64,000 nt of DNA. It comes from Cynocephalus volans (lineage: Eukaryota > Chordata > Mammalia > Dermoptera > Cynocephalidae). Below are positions 34,472 to 45,744 of this stretch, piece by piece. The notes below the pieces were generated by a model, which saw nothing but the letters and a program-made list of their open reading frames with translations, was not told the DNA's origin and ran no database searches. The stretch lies in NCBI RefSeq assembly GCF_027409185.1, contig NC_084462.1, positions 41,364,679 to 41,428,678 of the forward strand, given 5' to 3'. Position 1 is the stretch's first letter; each line of letters opens with the position of its first letter. The position numbers and the translations under genes were made by a program.

Positions 34472-34701
34472 CAGAGGGTCCCCAACTTATGATGGTTCTA
34501 CTTAGGATTTTTTCAACTTTATGATGGTGCAAAAGCAATATACGTTCAGTCTGCTCCTCAGCTTACCGTGGGGTTGTGTCTGGAGAAACCTGTCATAAGT
34601 GGAAAATATTGTGAATTGAAACCACACTTTTGACTTATGATATTTTTAACTTATGATAGATTTTTCAGGACATAACCCCATCATAAATCAAGGAGCATCT
34701 G
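34472..34701. mobile_element. Tigger-class (pogo) DNA transposon MITE
   Basis: 230 bp between TA dinucleotides (34,470-34,471; 34,702-34,703). The left end is CAGAGGGTCCCCAACTTATG and the right end is complementary to CAGATGCTCCTTGATTTATG. Internal 'CTTTATGATGGTGCAAAAGC' and 'GACATAACCCCATCATAAAT' are standard for a Tigger subfamily, which I do not name. Confidence 0.85.
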
Positions 34702-35319
34702 TATTAAATGAGGTATCTTTAAACAGAAACACAGTAAAAGAAGGTTCTGCATCAGTCAGTTGACAGATGTGACTGCAGGCTCACAGAAACTGAACGCGGT
34801 GTCTCCCGCAGGAGCAGTGGTTCCATACTCACTGATGCAGTGTCCAGGGCAGCGTCACAGAACATAACTCCTAGGAATGAGAACTGACTGTCTAGTTGAC
34901 AGTGAGTTTGGGGAACTTTGCAGCAAAGCTTTCCCTTTCTAGGAGGCTCACTTGTTGCTTGTGCACAAGTGGCATTAATTCCCAGGAGCACTGTGGCAGT
35001 GACACCCACCCTGCTTGGCCAGCATTTCCCAAACATTCTGGATCATCAAGCCCTTTCCTCTCCGTGCAGGGCCTATTGGGAACATACAGATCTAAATTTC
35101 ATATCATAGGAGGCAGAGGGCAGGACACATGGCCTCCCAGGATCTCTCCCCACACAGCTCAATTCCAGGATGACTCAACGTCAACTCCGAATGGTGACAA
35201 TGGGAAGGTTGTCACCTTTGTCACCACTGGGACCCTTGGATCCAGGGGATTTAACGCTTCTTGTTTTGCCTTTTGTGGAAAGTCCCTGGGTGATGGTAGA
35301 GGTGGGAGTGATATTGGTG

Positions 35320-35465
35320 GTGACAGCCAGCACTGTGTGAAGGCCTTTGGGAGTGTAATCTCAGTAAATCCCAGAACAACCCAGAAGATAAGAACTAGGG
35401 TTTGTCCCTGTTACAGATGAGGCTTCCGTGGATAAGAACCTCACCTGTGGTTGCACAGCTTAAAA
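35320..35465 (+). mobile_element. MIR SINE
   Basis: 'AGTGTAATCTCAGTAAATCC', 'CTGTTACAGATGAGGCTTCC' and 'TGTGGTTGCACAGCTTAAAA' follow the MIR order. Confidence 0.75.
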
Positions 35466-38400
35466 GGGCTAAACAGACTGTGTCACACTGAGACGCACAC
35501 CCAGAAGCACAGCCCTGTGCAGCCTTCGCAGGGCCTCCGGAGGGGTAATGTCCAGCTCTGCAGTGCGCGTGTGAGGCTGCTGCTGGAGAAGGGTCAGCAT
35601 GGTGAACTGCACAGTATTCCTCCGGGCTGCGCTGGTCTCTTCTACTCTGCTGTTATTCTCTTGTTATTGAAAAGCTTGTTGCTCTCTGTTGTTCACAGTA
35701 AGCGTGTCATGGGGCCTGTGAGGTGACCAGTAGCCGCAGAGGCCTCTGGTGGGTAAAACTGTCCCAGCCTCAGATGCTGACACATCTGACTTCACGAGGG
35801 CTCAGGTGACAGATCAAACAAATCAAGTAGAGATTATTCTCTTGACATTTTTCTTAATTTGATTGAGTTTTGTTGACGTGAAGTATTGATTTTTTTTTTT
35901 TTTAATGTAGTGATTAAAGAATATATGAGTTGGGTCTAGCCAGAGTGTCCTTATAACTGGTGTTTCCACACCTACCTGTGGTGGTCCTCTGCCGTCTGGT
36001 GGCAAGGCCCCCAGCTGGGCACCTGGTGCCAGCTCTGGTCTCATGGTGCCAGGGGTGAGCTTTGTGGACGTTGGTCCTTGGTCCACCTGCCTTGAAGAGA
36101 GCAGCTCACTGATCAGTGTTTCCCAAGGGGCTGCTCACCACACTCCTGGGGCCACTGTAAGACCATATTTGGCCAGTACCAAAGATCCAGGTTCTGTGGA
36201 TCTGTGGGGTGGCCGGGATGGCAGGTTCTTTGGATGCCTCTGGGTGGTCTGCTGAGTATCTGGGTTTGGCAAGAGCTAGACTGATTGTTTTGGAGTCTCT
36301 CCCCGATCCCCACTCTTTACCTGCTACCTTGTGACATCTCTCATAGATAAGGGAGTCTGATAAAGTCTGCTCCGTGCCTGAAATTCTCCCTTTAGAAACT
36401 TAATCCTTTGGACCTTGGAGATTTATAAGGCTGCAGGCATTTCCTTTCCGGGACCTCAAAGACTGTCAAGTGCAAGGCATTTGATTTACACAATCACCAT
36501 GCAGAACAGCTGCACACCTGGGGATGACAGACAAATAACCTGTTTTGATTATTTGGGGTTTTCATGATTTCTGTTTATGACCGGCCTAGACAGTGCTTTC
36601 TGGAAAGGGCCCTCTGACAATAGAAAAAAAGTCAGATCAATACATTGTAGCCAACTTAATACAGCAGTTAATGGCAGGTGTGATGAAGGCCCCGAGGCCA
36701 CATCAAGCGCAAAATTTTCCGTCACCGTTCACTGTGGAGATGCTTTGGCTGTGATTTGACATTTAATAGAGGGTTGCTTTGCAAAGGACCTTTTGAAATT
36801 GCGGTAGGAATGCTGGTGCCAAATAAGGAGAGAAGGTGCTAAGTGCATAGGTAACCTTGGCCTGTCCGCACGCGGGAGGCAGTGGCACCATGGCGTTCTG
36901 GGCTGGGGCCTCACACACGGGCCCCGTGGGGGGGCATAAGAGCAGGTGTTAGGATGGAGAGGGGAGCATCAGGGGTCGGCGCCCATGTGCCTTCCCTGCA
37001 TGGGCACACAGTGGGGCAGCGGGTGTGCAGACAAGGGTGGTCGTACACAGAGGGGCTTTGGTGCTCACACTGTTCCCAGGAGGAAGCAGTCCATTAGAAC
37101 CTGGCCCACAGGTAGGATGGAGCTGGAGAAAGAACCTGTTCTGTGGGTGGTGCTGAAGACAGGGGTTTGTGGGGAGCATAGGGACATGTCCTGATCAGGA
37201 GAAGGTCCTCACCTGCCCCCTGGGCCTTGGTGGAGTACAGCTGGCCTCTTCCTTCCCACACCCCTGGATTCTGCAGACCCCCTACTCCTCTGCCCAGCCG
37301 GGCATCAGACCCAGCACTCCTGCATCTGCACAGGGAGGCTGCATGGAAGGGGGACACAGGGCTCCTATGTCCATGTTGCCTGTACTGAGCCCCTCTCCAG
37401 TCCCCTCCCTGCCCAGCTCTGATGGGGTGACCAGTGCATCTCCCATTCCTAATTCTCAGGACTGCCTTGAAAAATGAAGTCCCTCAGGTATGCTTTGATG
37501 TCATCACCCCTTGCCTGCTCCGCCTGAGCTCCCATACTTGATTTCTCTGGGCCCATTTGCTATATCAGCACATCTGCCTTATTTGATTTTTATGAAGCCC
37601 CTTGATGACATATCACTAGAGGTGGCTGTTGTCACAGAGCAGTTTTTTAGCAGGAGTCCAGGAATGCTTACAGTGCTTTTAAATTATAGTTAAAGCAAGG
37701 GTTTCTAAAACTCTTGTCTGGGCAGATCACATAAAGCCCTTCCACCAACAATAGTTCTAGAAAGATTGCTGGGAAGGAAAGTGCCTGGTGGCGGCTGGAG
37801 CGGCTCTGGTGGGTTGGGAGGGCAGACAGTCACCTGCGGGAATGGGAGGTGTAGCTGGGCAGCGTCTGAGGGAGCTAGAAGGTGCCAGCAGGTGGAGGAT
37901 GCTCAGCACATGTGTGTGATACGGGCTGGAGTAGCACCACTGTGCCAGTGGGCAGATTGTAGGGAATGGAGGGGGGTGCAGGCCCCAAGGTGGGGAGCTG
38001 GCCCATGTGCATCTGCTGCTCCCTGCTCCTGGGGCCTGTGCCTCCTGTCCTTGGCCCCTGAGGCACCTTGCATGGTGACTCACATGTGCCAGAGTCTGGG
38101 GAGACAGCCCACTGACAAGCGTGGGTAGTCATGTGACATTCCCTAGGAAGTGCAGGGCTCCGTGCAAGAATTTTTAGAAACGTCTTCTGTTCAGGAAAAA
38201 AGACACATTGATAAACATGAGAATGTGGAACTATGTATTGTCACATATGCTGTGCTTGCCCGAAATGTGACAGCGTGGTGATAGCAGTCATGGGGTTTTC
38301 ACCCCAACGCACTCAGATTGTGGGCAATGCTAATCAGTCACTGAAAAAGACAAGGGACTGTGGTGATAAGGGGCTAACCGAGAGCAACTCTCCACTCGTT

Positions 38401-39394
38401 GTCAGATAATATTGTGCACAGCCAGGAAAACCAAGCATGACTCCCACACACTGAGGGAGGAGGCATGTGATGGCATGGTGCCCCCAGGGCTGACGGTGGC
38501 CTCCAAAACCTGCCAAGCCCTTGTTTGTCAGCTGATTCCACAGTCAGCCTTCGCAGAAGAGAAGCTGGTCTCTCTCCACCTGTGACCAAGCCAAGGCCCA
38601 AACGACTGGAGGTGAAGGATGTTCAGAACGGTGCTTACAGAGGCTGGTTGTGCAGCTCATCCAGTTTCAATAGCTAGCACATGGCCCAGGCCTGTATCTG
38701 GTCCTGGTCCATGTAAGAGACATTGAGAGCTGCGGCTATGCGCTGTCATTCGTGGTGGCTCGTGCTGGGTCTGCCCTACACATGGTTAACCTGGCCTGTC
38801 CAGGATGCAGCCGGGCTGTACTGGTCAGTGAGCCTGCACTGGACTTAGGACGGGAGGTGCTGCCCATGAGAGCAACACCCAGCATCTCTCACAAGCAGGC
38901 TACGCCCGGGACCACTCCACTCCCAAGCCAGGTCTCTCAGGTGCTTCTGGGTTCCTTTGGCCATTTCTTCCTCCTGTTTCTTTTCTAGTCATTGAAGAAG
39001 ATGCTCTTCCTTGCTCTGATCTATTCCCTGCTGCGTTCATTTATTCATTCATGCGTTCATTTGTGTGGGCCCCAAGTGTATAAAAGATAGCATGCCAGCG
39101 ATTTCTAGAATTGTCAGTGTTAAGGTTCAAGAGAGGAGGGACAATCCAGCCACTCACCAGTCCTTGAAACCCTCTCCAGAAACAAGGGCGGTGGTGGGTC
39201 AGGGCTCTTTTTGCTGTGTTGCTGGATTGCATTTGCAAGTTATGGGACAGGTCATGAAGAGAAATCGCTGCTCAAGGTTCTCCTGCTTAATATCTCATTA
39301 ATGCTTAACCCCCCCCCCCCCGCTCCCTGCCCCAAACTCCAAGAGGAATGAAACTGAATGAATTAACCCAAGGGATTCCGCCACCTAAAATATG

Positions 39395-39905
39395 GGCAAT
39401 TTGGCCCATATTCAAAGATACAGCATGGTAATTTTTTCAGGTATTTGTGGGGGAATTGTTTTCTGTGCCACAGTCATAGTGATAAAGTACAAAAGAAAAG
39501 GCTTTTACATACAATGGAATATATTCAGCCTTAAAAAGGGAAGAAATTCTGACATATACTACAGCATGGATGAACCTTGAAGACATTTGTTAAGTGAAAT
39601 AAGCCAGTCACAGAAGGACGAATACTGCATGACTCCACTTAGATGAGGTTCCTAGAGTAGCCAGATTCATAGAGACAGAAAGTAGAATGTGGTTGCCAGG
39701 GCTGGGAAGAAGGAAATGTGGAGTTAGTGTTTGATGGATACAGAGATTCAGTTTGGGAAGATGAAAAAGTTCTGAAGATGGAAGGTGGTGTTGGCTGCAC
39801 AATAAAGTGAATGTACTTAACGCCACTGAGCTGAACACTTCAAAATGCTTAAGATGGTAAATTTCATGTTATATGTTTTCTGTAAAAGAAATAAAGAAAA
39901 GAAAA
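39395..39905 (+). mobile_element. LINE-1 3' end
   Basis: 'ATACAATGGAATATATTCAG', 'TACAGCATGGATGAACCTTG', GTTAAGTGAAATAAGCCAGT and 'GGTAAATTTCATGTTATATG' form the canonical end of L1 ORF2 plus 3'UTR. It ends in an A-rich tail. It is sense to APBA2. Confidence 0.9.
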
Positions 39906-41287
39906 GGCTTTTGGCCCATTAACTGGTGTGAGCCATTTTGGGACACCTAAAACCAAGTTGAGGCGGTCTGAACCCATGTAGCTGTATCACACAAGCAAAC
40001 AGAAACATCTGGTCCAGTCCAATCTAGTGTGGTGTAGACACAGTGTGGATGAGCTGACCGCACCCATTCGGGCCTGTGGGCACTGTTGTGTGTGGTCACA
40101 AGGTGGAGGGTCCACACATCTCTGGGAGGTTTCAGGGGATGCTAAAAGCTGAAAGGAGCAGGGATAGGACAGCCACATCCTGAGCGGGAAGGGAGCCTCC
40201 TGTTCTCTTCTCTAGGTGTTGTCCAGTATTGGGCGTGATCCCACCTTGGCAGGAGTGCAAGGGACAGGAGAATATTAAAATTCTTGGGACTGTTTACATA
40301 GATCATACAGACTACTGGCTTATAGTAAAGTGATCGGGGTCATCCCTTGTTAGTGCCGTTAAAATAAACATATATTGTTAAATATACCGTTAAGATAATG
40401 GCTAATTCTTCTATTCTCTCTTCCTTTCCACAAGTTTAAGAAAACCAAATATTCTACTTTGTGTGTTCATAAAAGTTGAATAGGTAGATTTAGTAAAAGC
40501 TAAATGAATGGTTGGTGTCTTCTTTATATATTATCTGATGAAACTTATTTTCCAAATTATGAATCACAGGACTTTGTTTGCAGCCTTAGGCAGTTTCATC
40601 GAGTCTAAACTAAAGTTTATTGTTTAGGACTAATCATATTGACTGAAACTGAGGACTCCTCATATTAGGAGAACAGCAATCTGGTAATAGCAATTCCATA
40701 ATGGGCACAGTGGTCTACATAGACGAGTGGAAGTGAAATTTAGAAAATACCCCTGAAAATTGACGTCTAATACTGACTTAGTGTTGGTCACTTAACTTCC
40801 TTCTGACTTGGGCACCTTTGTTTCATTGCTTCTCAGATGTCAAGCTAATTTTCCCAGAATGTGTGTGTAGGTCTCAAACCTAAGTGCAGGGGCACTTATG
40901 GGAATACAGGAGGCATCACTGGTCAGGCCCTTGGGAGAATTGCAGACTTGAGCCTCTGTTAAAGCCAAGTGATTGCTTTTAGCCCCCGTGGGTTGCTGTC
41001 TTTAAACTCTGCGTGCACAGGGCTCCTTGCCTTTTAATTAGCAAGTTGGAAAAATTGCAGGCATTTGCAGCAAACTTGCAGAATCAGTGGCAGAAGCAGC
41101 TGTGCTGACCCCAAGCAACGGTTTGAGAAAGGGTTGTGGAGGTTTTCTCATTTGAGAATTGAACGGAACCAAATGGAATACTCCCTAGTTCTGTAGCACT
41201 TGTTGCTTTAAGTGGTGGAATTCCTGGCTCCCCCACAAATGGATCTTAGTGTGGCATCCCAGTAGACCCTTAGAAGGCTCTGGTTAC

Positions 41288-41930
41288 TCTTTTTTCCCCC
41301 ATTATTTTTAAATTGTAGTAATACACACGTAACATAAAATTAACTACTTTAACCATTTTAGAGTGTACAATTCAGTGGCATTTAGTACAATGTGCAACCA
41401 CCGCCAATATCTAGTTCCAGAACATTTTCGTCAGCCCACAAGGAGACCTCGTACTTACTAAGCAGTCCCACCCATTTTCCCCTCCCCACAGCCCCTGGCA
41501 ATGACAAATCTGTTTTCTGTCTCTCTCAATTTGCCTATTCTGGATATTTCATATAAATGGAATCCTACAATATGTAACCTTTTGTGTCTGGCTTCTTTCA
41601 CTTAACATACTGTTTTAAGGGCCTATCCCATTGCAGCATGGGTAAGTATTTCATTCCTTTTTGTGGCTGAATGATATTCCATTGAGTGACTAGACCACAT
41701 TCTGTTTATGCACTCGTCCACTAATGGACATTTGGGTTGTTTCCACCTTTTGACAAACATGAGTAGTGCTGGTATGCACACACATGTACAAGTTCTCGTG
41801 TAGACACCTGTTTTCAGCTCGTTTAGGTTGATGGCTAGGAGTGGAATTGCTGGGTCATAGGATCGGCAGATGTCTTCCACAGTGACAGAACATTTTACAT
41901 GCCCACCATCAATGTACGAAGGTTCTGGTT
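41288..41930 (-). mobile_element. LINE-1 3' end
   Basis: The mirror image of the class above: 'GTAACATAAAATTAACTACT', 'AATTCAGTGGCATTTAGTAC', 'CTCCCCACAGCCCCTGGCAA', GGACATTTGGGTTGTTTCCA and 'AGTGGAATTGCTGGGTCATA' are the reversed L1 3' region and ORF2 end. Confidence 0.92.
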
Positions 41931-42009
41931 ACTCTCAAATGAAAAAAATTTCATGGCCCGACACCTTGAGCTCTTAGTCTCTGGGCTTACCTCCTCAGCT
42001 CCTCAGGCC

Positions 42010-42210
42010 TGATCTCACAGGGCCTGCTTTTGTTTGCATGTGTATTTGTTTATTCTCATCCCACAGAGGGTCTCAGATTGGCAAGACAGCTGAGTTCTGT
42101 CTCCTTGTTGGACTGTGAACTGTCCCAGGCAGGGTCTTTATTGCATGTGTCTTCCTGTCCTCAGTAAGAGGTGCACAGTGCAGGACTTACAACAGGCACT
42201 TGCTCAGGAC
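42010..42210 (+). mobile_element. L2 LINE 3' fragment
   Basis: 'TATTTGTTTATTCTCATCCC', 'TGTTGGACTGTGAACTGTCC' and 'GGCAGGGTCTTTATTGCATG' follow the L2 3'UTR order (TGTTTATTGTCTGTC…GACTGTGAGCTCC…GGGCAGGGACTTTG). Confidence 0.65.
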
Positions 42211-42544
42211 TGGTTGTGTAGACCCACCTTCAGACGGTGCTTGATGAAGGGTTGAAACGCAGAGGCAAGTTTAGAAAAGTAGGATCCTGTCCTGAAATAC
42301 CGGGCCGGGCACACACCCACTCACTGCCTGCCCTTTACGGGGCTCTGTGAAAAGACAGTAAATGACCAGGCAGAACATGTGTCCAGGCAGCCCCAGTGGT
42401 CAGTGGGGGGGGAGACAGTTCAGGTGACCAGGCACAGAGAGCAGAGCCAGGTCCGAGTGGACCACGTGGGGCTTCAGTGGAGGCAGCAGCCTGTCAGCCC
42501 CCATAGGGCAGCCAGATTTAGTGAACAACAATACAGGACACCCA

Positions 42545-42735
42545 GTTAAATTTGAATTTTGGGTGGGTGTAGAGTTTTGATTGTACAAGACGAAAGCAGT
42601 TATAGGGATGGATGGCAGTGATAGTTGCACAGCATTATGAACGTCCTTAGTAACATTTTAACTACACTTAAGCATGGTTGAGATGGTAAATTTTATGTTA
42701 TACATATTTCACCACAATAAAAAAATTGTATTTTA
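42545..42735 (+). mobile_element. LINE-1 3'-terminal fragment, short
   Basis: 'GGCAGTGATAGTTGCACAGC' and 'GAGATGGTAAATTTTATGTT' followed by CACCACAATAAAAAAATTG mark a 5'-truncated L1 end. Confidence 0.75.
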
Positions 42736-45647
42736 GAAAGATGATGAATCATTTTTTAGCATAATTATATTCCATAAAATCTCCAGATGTGGGGTCGTGG
42801 GAGAGGCTCTCCTTCCCCGCCCCCCTCACAAGCCTGCCTAGAGATTTTAAAGGGCGGGCTGCTGACTGGCTGGTTTCCTCAGTGTGTCTTGTCATGGTAC
42901 TTTTAAGCCACAGATCTGCTTTGAAAAGATATGATCACTCCCATGGGAACAGCTATTATAAAAATGAATGCTTTATCCAAGCTCCCACTTTCATCAATGT
43001 AAATATCACAGGAGTGGCCTGAATTGTAAAAGGAACAGAAGGAAAAGAACAATAGAGTAATTTTCTCTGAGCCACGTATATGTCAGGGGACGATTCAAGT
43101 GCTTCTGGAAGATGTCCTGGCTGCTGAGTTGGACCTTGCATCTGAGCCTGGTGCTGTCCCCACTGGAGTGCTGGTGCGGCCGCCCCTCCTGGCCCCTCCT
43201 GAGTTGGATGCAGGAAGAGGTCTTTGCTGAACTCTCAGATGAGAGGGATGACCGGCTCTTTTGAAAACAGAGTGTGTGAAGCGGTTCCCAAAGAAGGCTG
43301 GCACCTAACCAAGTCATTCTTCAGCCCTAGGAATTCACAGGGCCACGTATGGGAGGAGGTGGACATTCTAGTGACAAAACGGTGGCTGGCCCGGATTTGA
43401 GCTGGTGCTCTCTGTCCCTCACGTGAGCTCCTGACATGCCCATCACTCAGGAGCATGCTCGGAACCCTTCTGCTTTCATTACAGATGGCGTGAGCCGAGT
43501 GGGCGTACGCGAGTTCGCTGTCATTTCATCCAAAGCCATGTGGGTTATGTTGCTGCATTTTCATTCAATCAAGCAGACAAAATCAGAATTGACACTTTAA
43601 AAACTCTGAGCTTTTGCTTCACCAACCAAAGCCAAGATATTTAGTAGGGTGATTTATTCACATTAGTATACTTTTATTACAGGCCTTTATCTCTGCCCTG
43701 AACAGCTGTCCCTGGGTCCCGGCACATTATGACCAGTCCATGCCACACTACCCATTAATTTTCTGTCCTCAGAGCTCCACGGTGGGGGAGGGGGCACCAC
43801 TTGTGCAGATTTAATTTCACAGGCTTTACCCACTGCCTTCTGAATGGATGGCTGATGCCCCACTGAGGTCACCTGCTGGGGGATGGGACCCTGCTTCCCG
43901 TCTTGGCTGTGGAGGGTTTAGGTAACAGCTTATCTTATTTTGAGGTATGGCTGGCTGCTGTCCCTTGGGAAGAGCACAAATGGATTTAAATAGCATCTCC
44001 TCTAAGATGCCAAGAGCCCCAAATCCATGTTGGCCTTGCACTGTGTGAATTTCAGATGCTGTGTCCCATGCTGCCAAGCTTCCTGCGCCCCCTGCCACCA
44101 CCAAAATGAAAATCAGAGCACCAGATGGGCTCTCCCAAGGAGAAGCCTCACAGGCCCACCCTCCTGCCTCTTTTGAAAACAGTCTGACTGTTTATTGTGA
44201 GATGTGGTTGTCATGGTGAGGGGTGGGCACCTGCTTGGGAAGGAGTTAGCGGAAATGCTGATTTGGAGGAAAGGGTCGGGCCCAGAAAAGACTTCGTGTT
44301 GCCCATGGATACCCCATACTGTGCCCCCCAACCGGCCTGTGGGGGGTATGGGCCGGCCTGTGTCCTCCTGGCCAAGCACTGGCCTGAAGTTGCACAAAGC
44401 CACAATGGCCAGCTGAGTCCTAACCCTTGGGAGACCTGTCTGTCGTTGCCTTTGACCCCTGATGTGTCTAGCACCCCTACGAGAGTCTGTTGCCCTACAT
44501 CTGTGGCCCACCCTCTGCCTAAAACACTGGATCCCACTTCCAGCCATAACATTTGTAGAAGGGGGGTAGTTAACCTGGTTTCACTTGGTGGTTGGTTGGT
44601 CAGTTTCTTTGGGGGTTTTCTTGGAGATAACTAGTGCCGACCAGGTCCTAGTAAGGCAGAGCAGCCTTCAGGAAATGAAGTCGATGCAGGAAGGTCACTG
44701 TGTTGGGGAACCTTCAAACAAGAGAGTGAAGTCCTGATGTGCTTGAGTGCACCTTGAAAGACTGAAGTGTACTCACAGAGTCGTCCAGGGGCCGTCCCAA
44801 ATTAGGAGGATGTGAATGGCTTTAGATGTGAGAGTCCCTGTTGCAGCTGTTGGGAGCTTTCACCTGGTGTACCTTGGCCGTAGCAGGAACTGCAGAGCCA
44901 GTGTGGGCAGGGGGAAGAAACCTGACCCCAATGGGGTCCTTGGAGGGTGGTCCTCGGGCCAATCTCAGCCTTGCAGAAAGGGGCACTGTCCACCCGGCTT
45001 CGCCAGCATGGGGTCTGCTGCGGTGGAGCCCTGGGTGGATCACAGCCTGCTTGTGGGGGAAGGATGAGTTCTGCTGCTGGACGGAGGGCTTTGGAAGGCA
45101 GAGGAGTGAGGCAGCAGTCCCAGACAAGCCTGAGCCGGGCCTTGGGACAGCCCAGGACAGCAAAGCAAGGTCAGGGCCTGCCTGCGTGGCCTGGACAGCC
45201 TGAGCATTCCCAGGGCTCAGGCATAGGGTCAGTCCTCTGGGCTTCTGGTAGAGGGGCTGGGGGAGGCAGGGACAACCGGACCTTGACCTGTCTGGGCCCC
45301 AGCGGCGCTGTGCACCTCCTCAGCTCCAGGAAGGCCAGCCCTGTGCAGCTTTCTTGGAAGTGTCAGAGACCCCTTTCCTCACCCTCTGCCCCGTCATTCA
45401 AGTCCAGCCCCACTTCCACTCTGGGCCGTCCCCTCCCATCCGCCACCTCTGAAATCCAGAGCTGTCTGTGGCCACAGAGGGGATGCTTAGCCAGGAACTG
45501 TTCTGACTGCTGGGGCATGTCTATGTCCATTGGTGCTGGGAGGATGGTCCCAGGTCCTTTAGTTTTTCTCTAAACCCTCCAGAGAGATGGAGTTCCATCA
45601 AGGAACATGACAGTCACAGTCTAGGTCAGGGAAAAGGACTGGAGGCT

Positions 45648-45734
45648 GCGCCTGGCTGTGTCACCTGCATGTCCCCGAGACCTGGAGCCTCAGTTTCTCA
45701 TCTATAAAGCAGGAGTGGAAATAGTCATCTTGGA
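45648..45734 (-). mobile_element. MIR SINE fragment
   Basis: 'AGCCTCAGTTTCTCATCTAT' and AAAGCAGGAGTGGAAATAGT match reversed MIR. The composite retroposon's 3' end was inserted at its right edge. Confidence 0.75.
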
Positions 45735-45744
45735 TGTGAAAAGG

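Noticed and set aside
44947..45573. 208-codon plus-strand frame in a GC-rich stretch, with others at 44,113-45,203
   Set aside because: Overlapping frames on both strands with no splice sites, domain or similarity. Expected by chance at this GC content.
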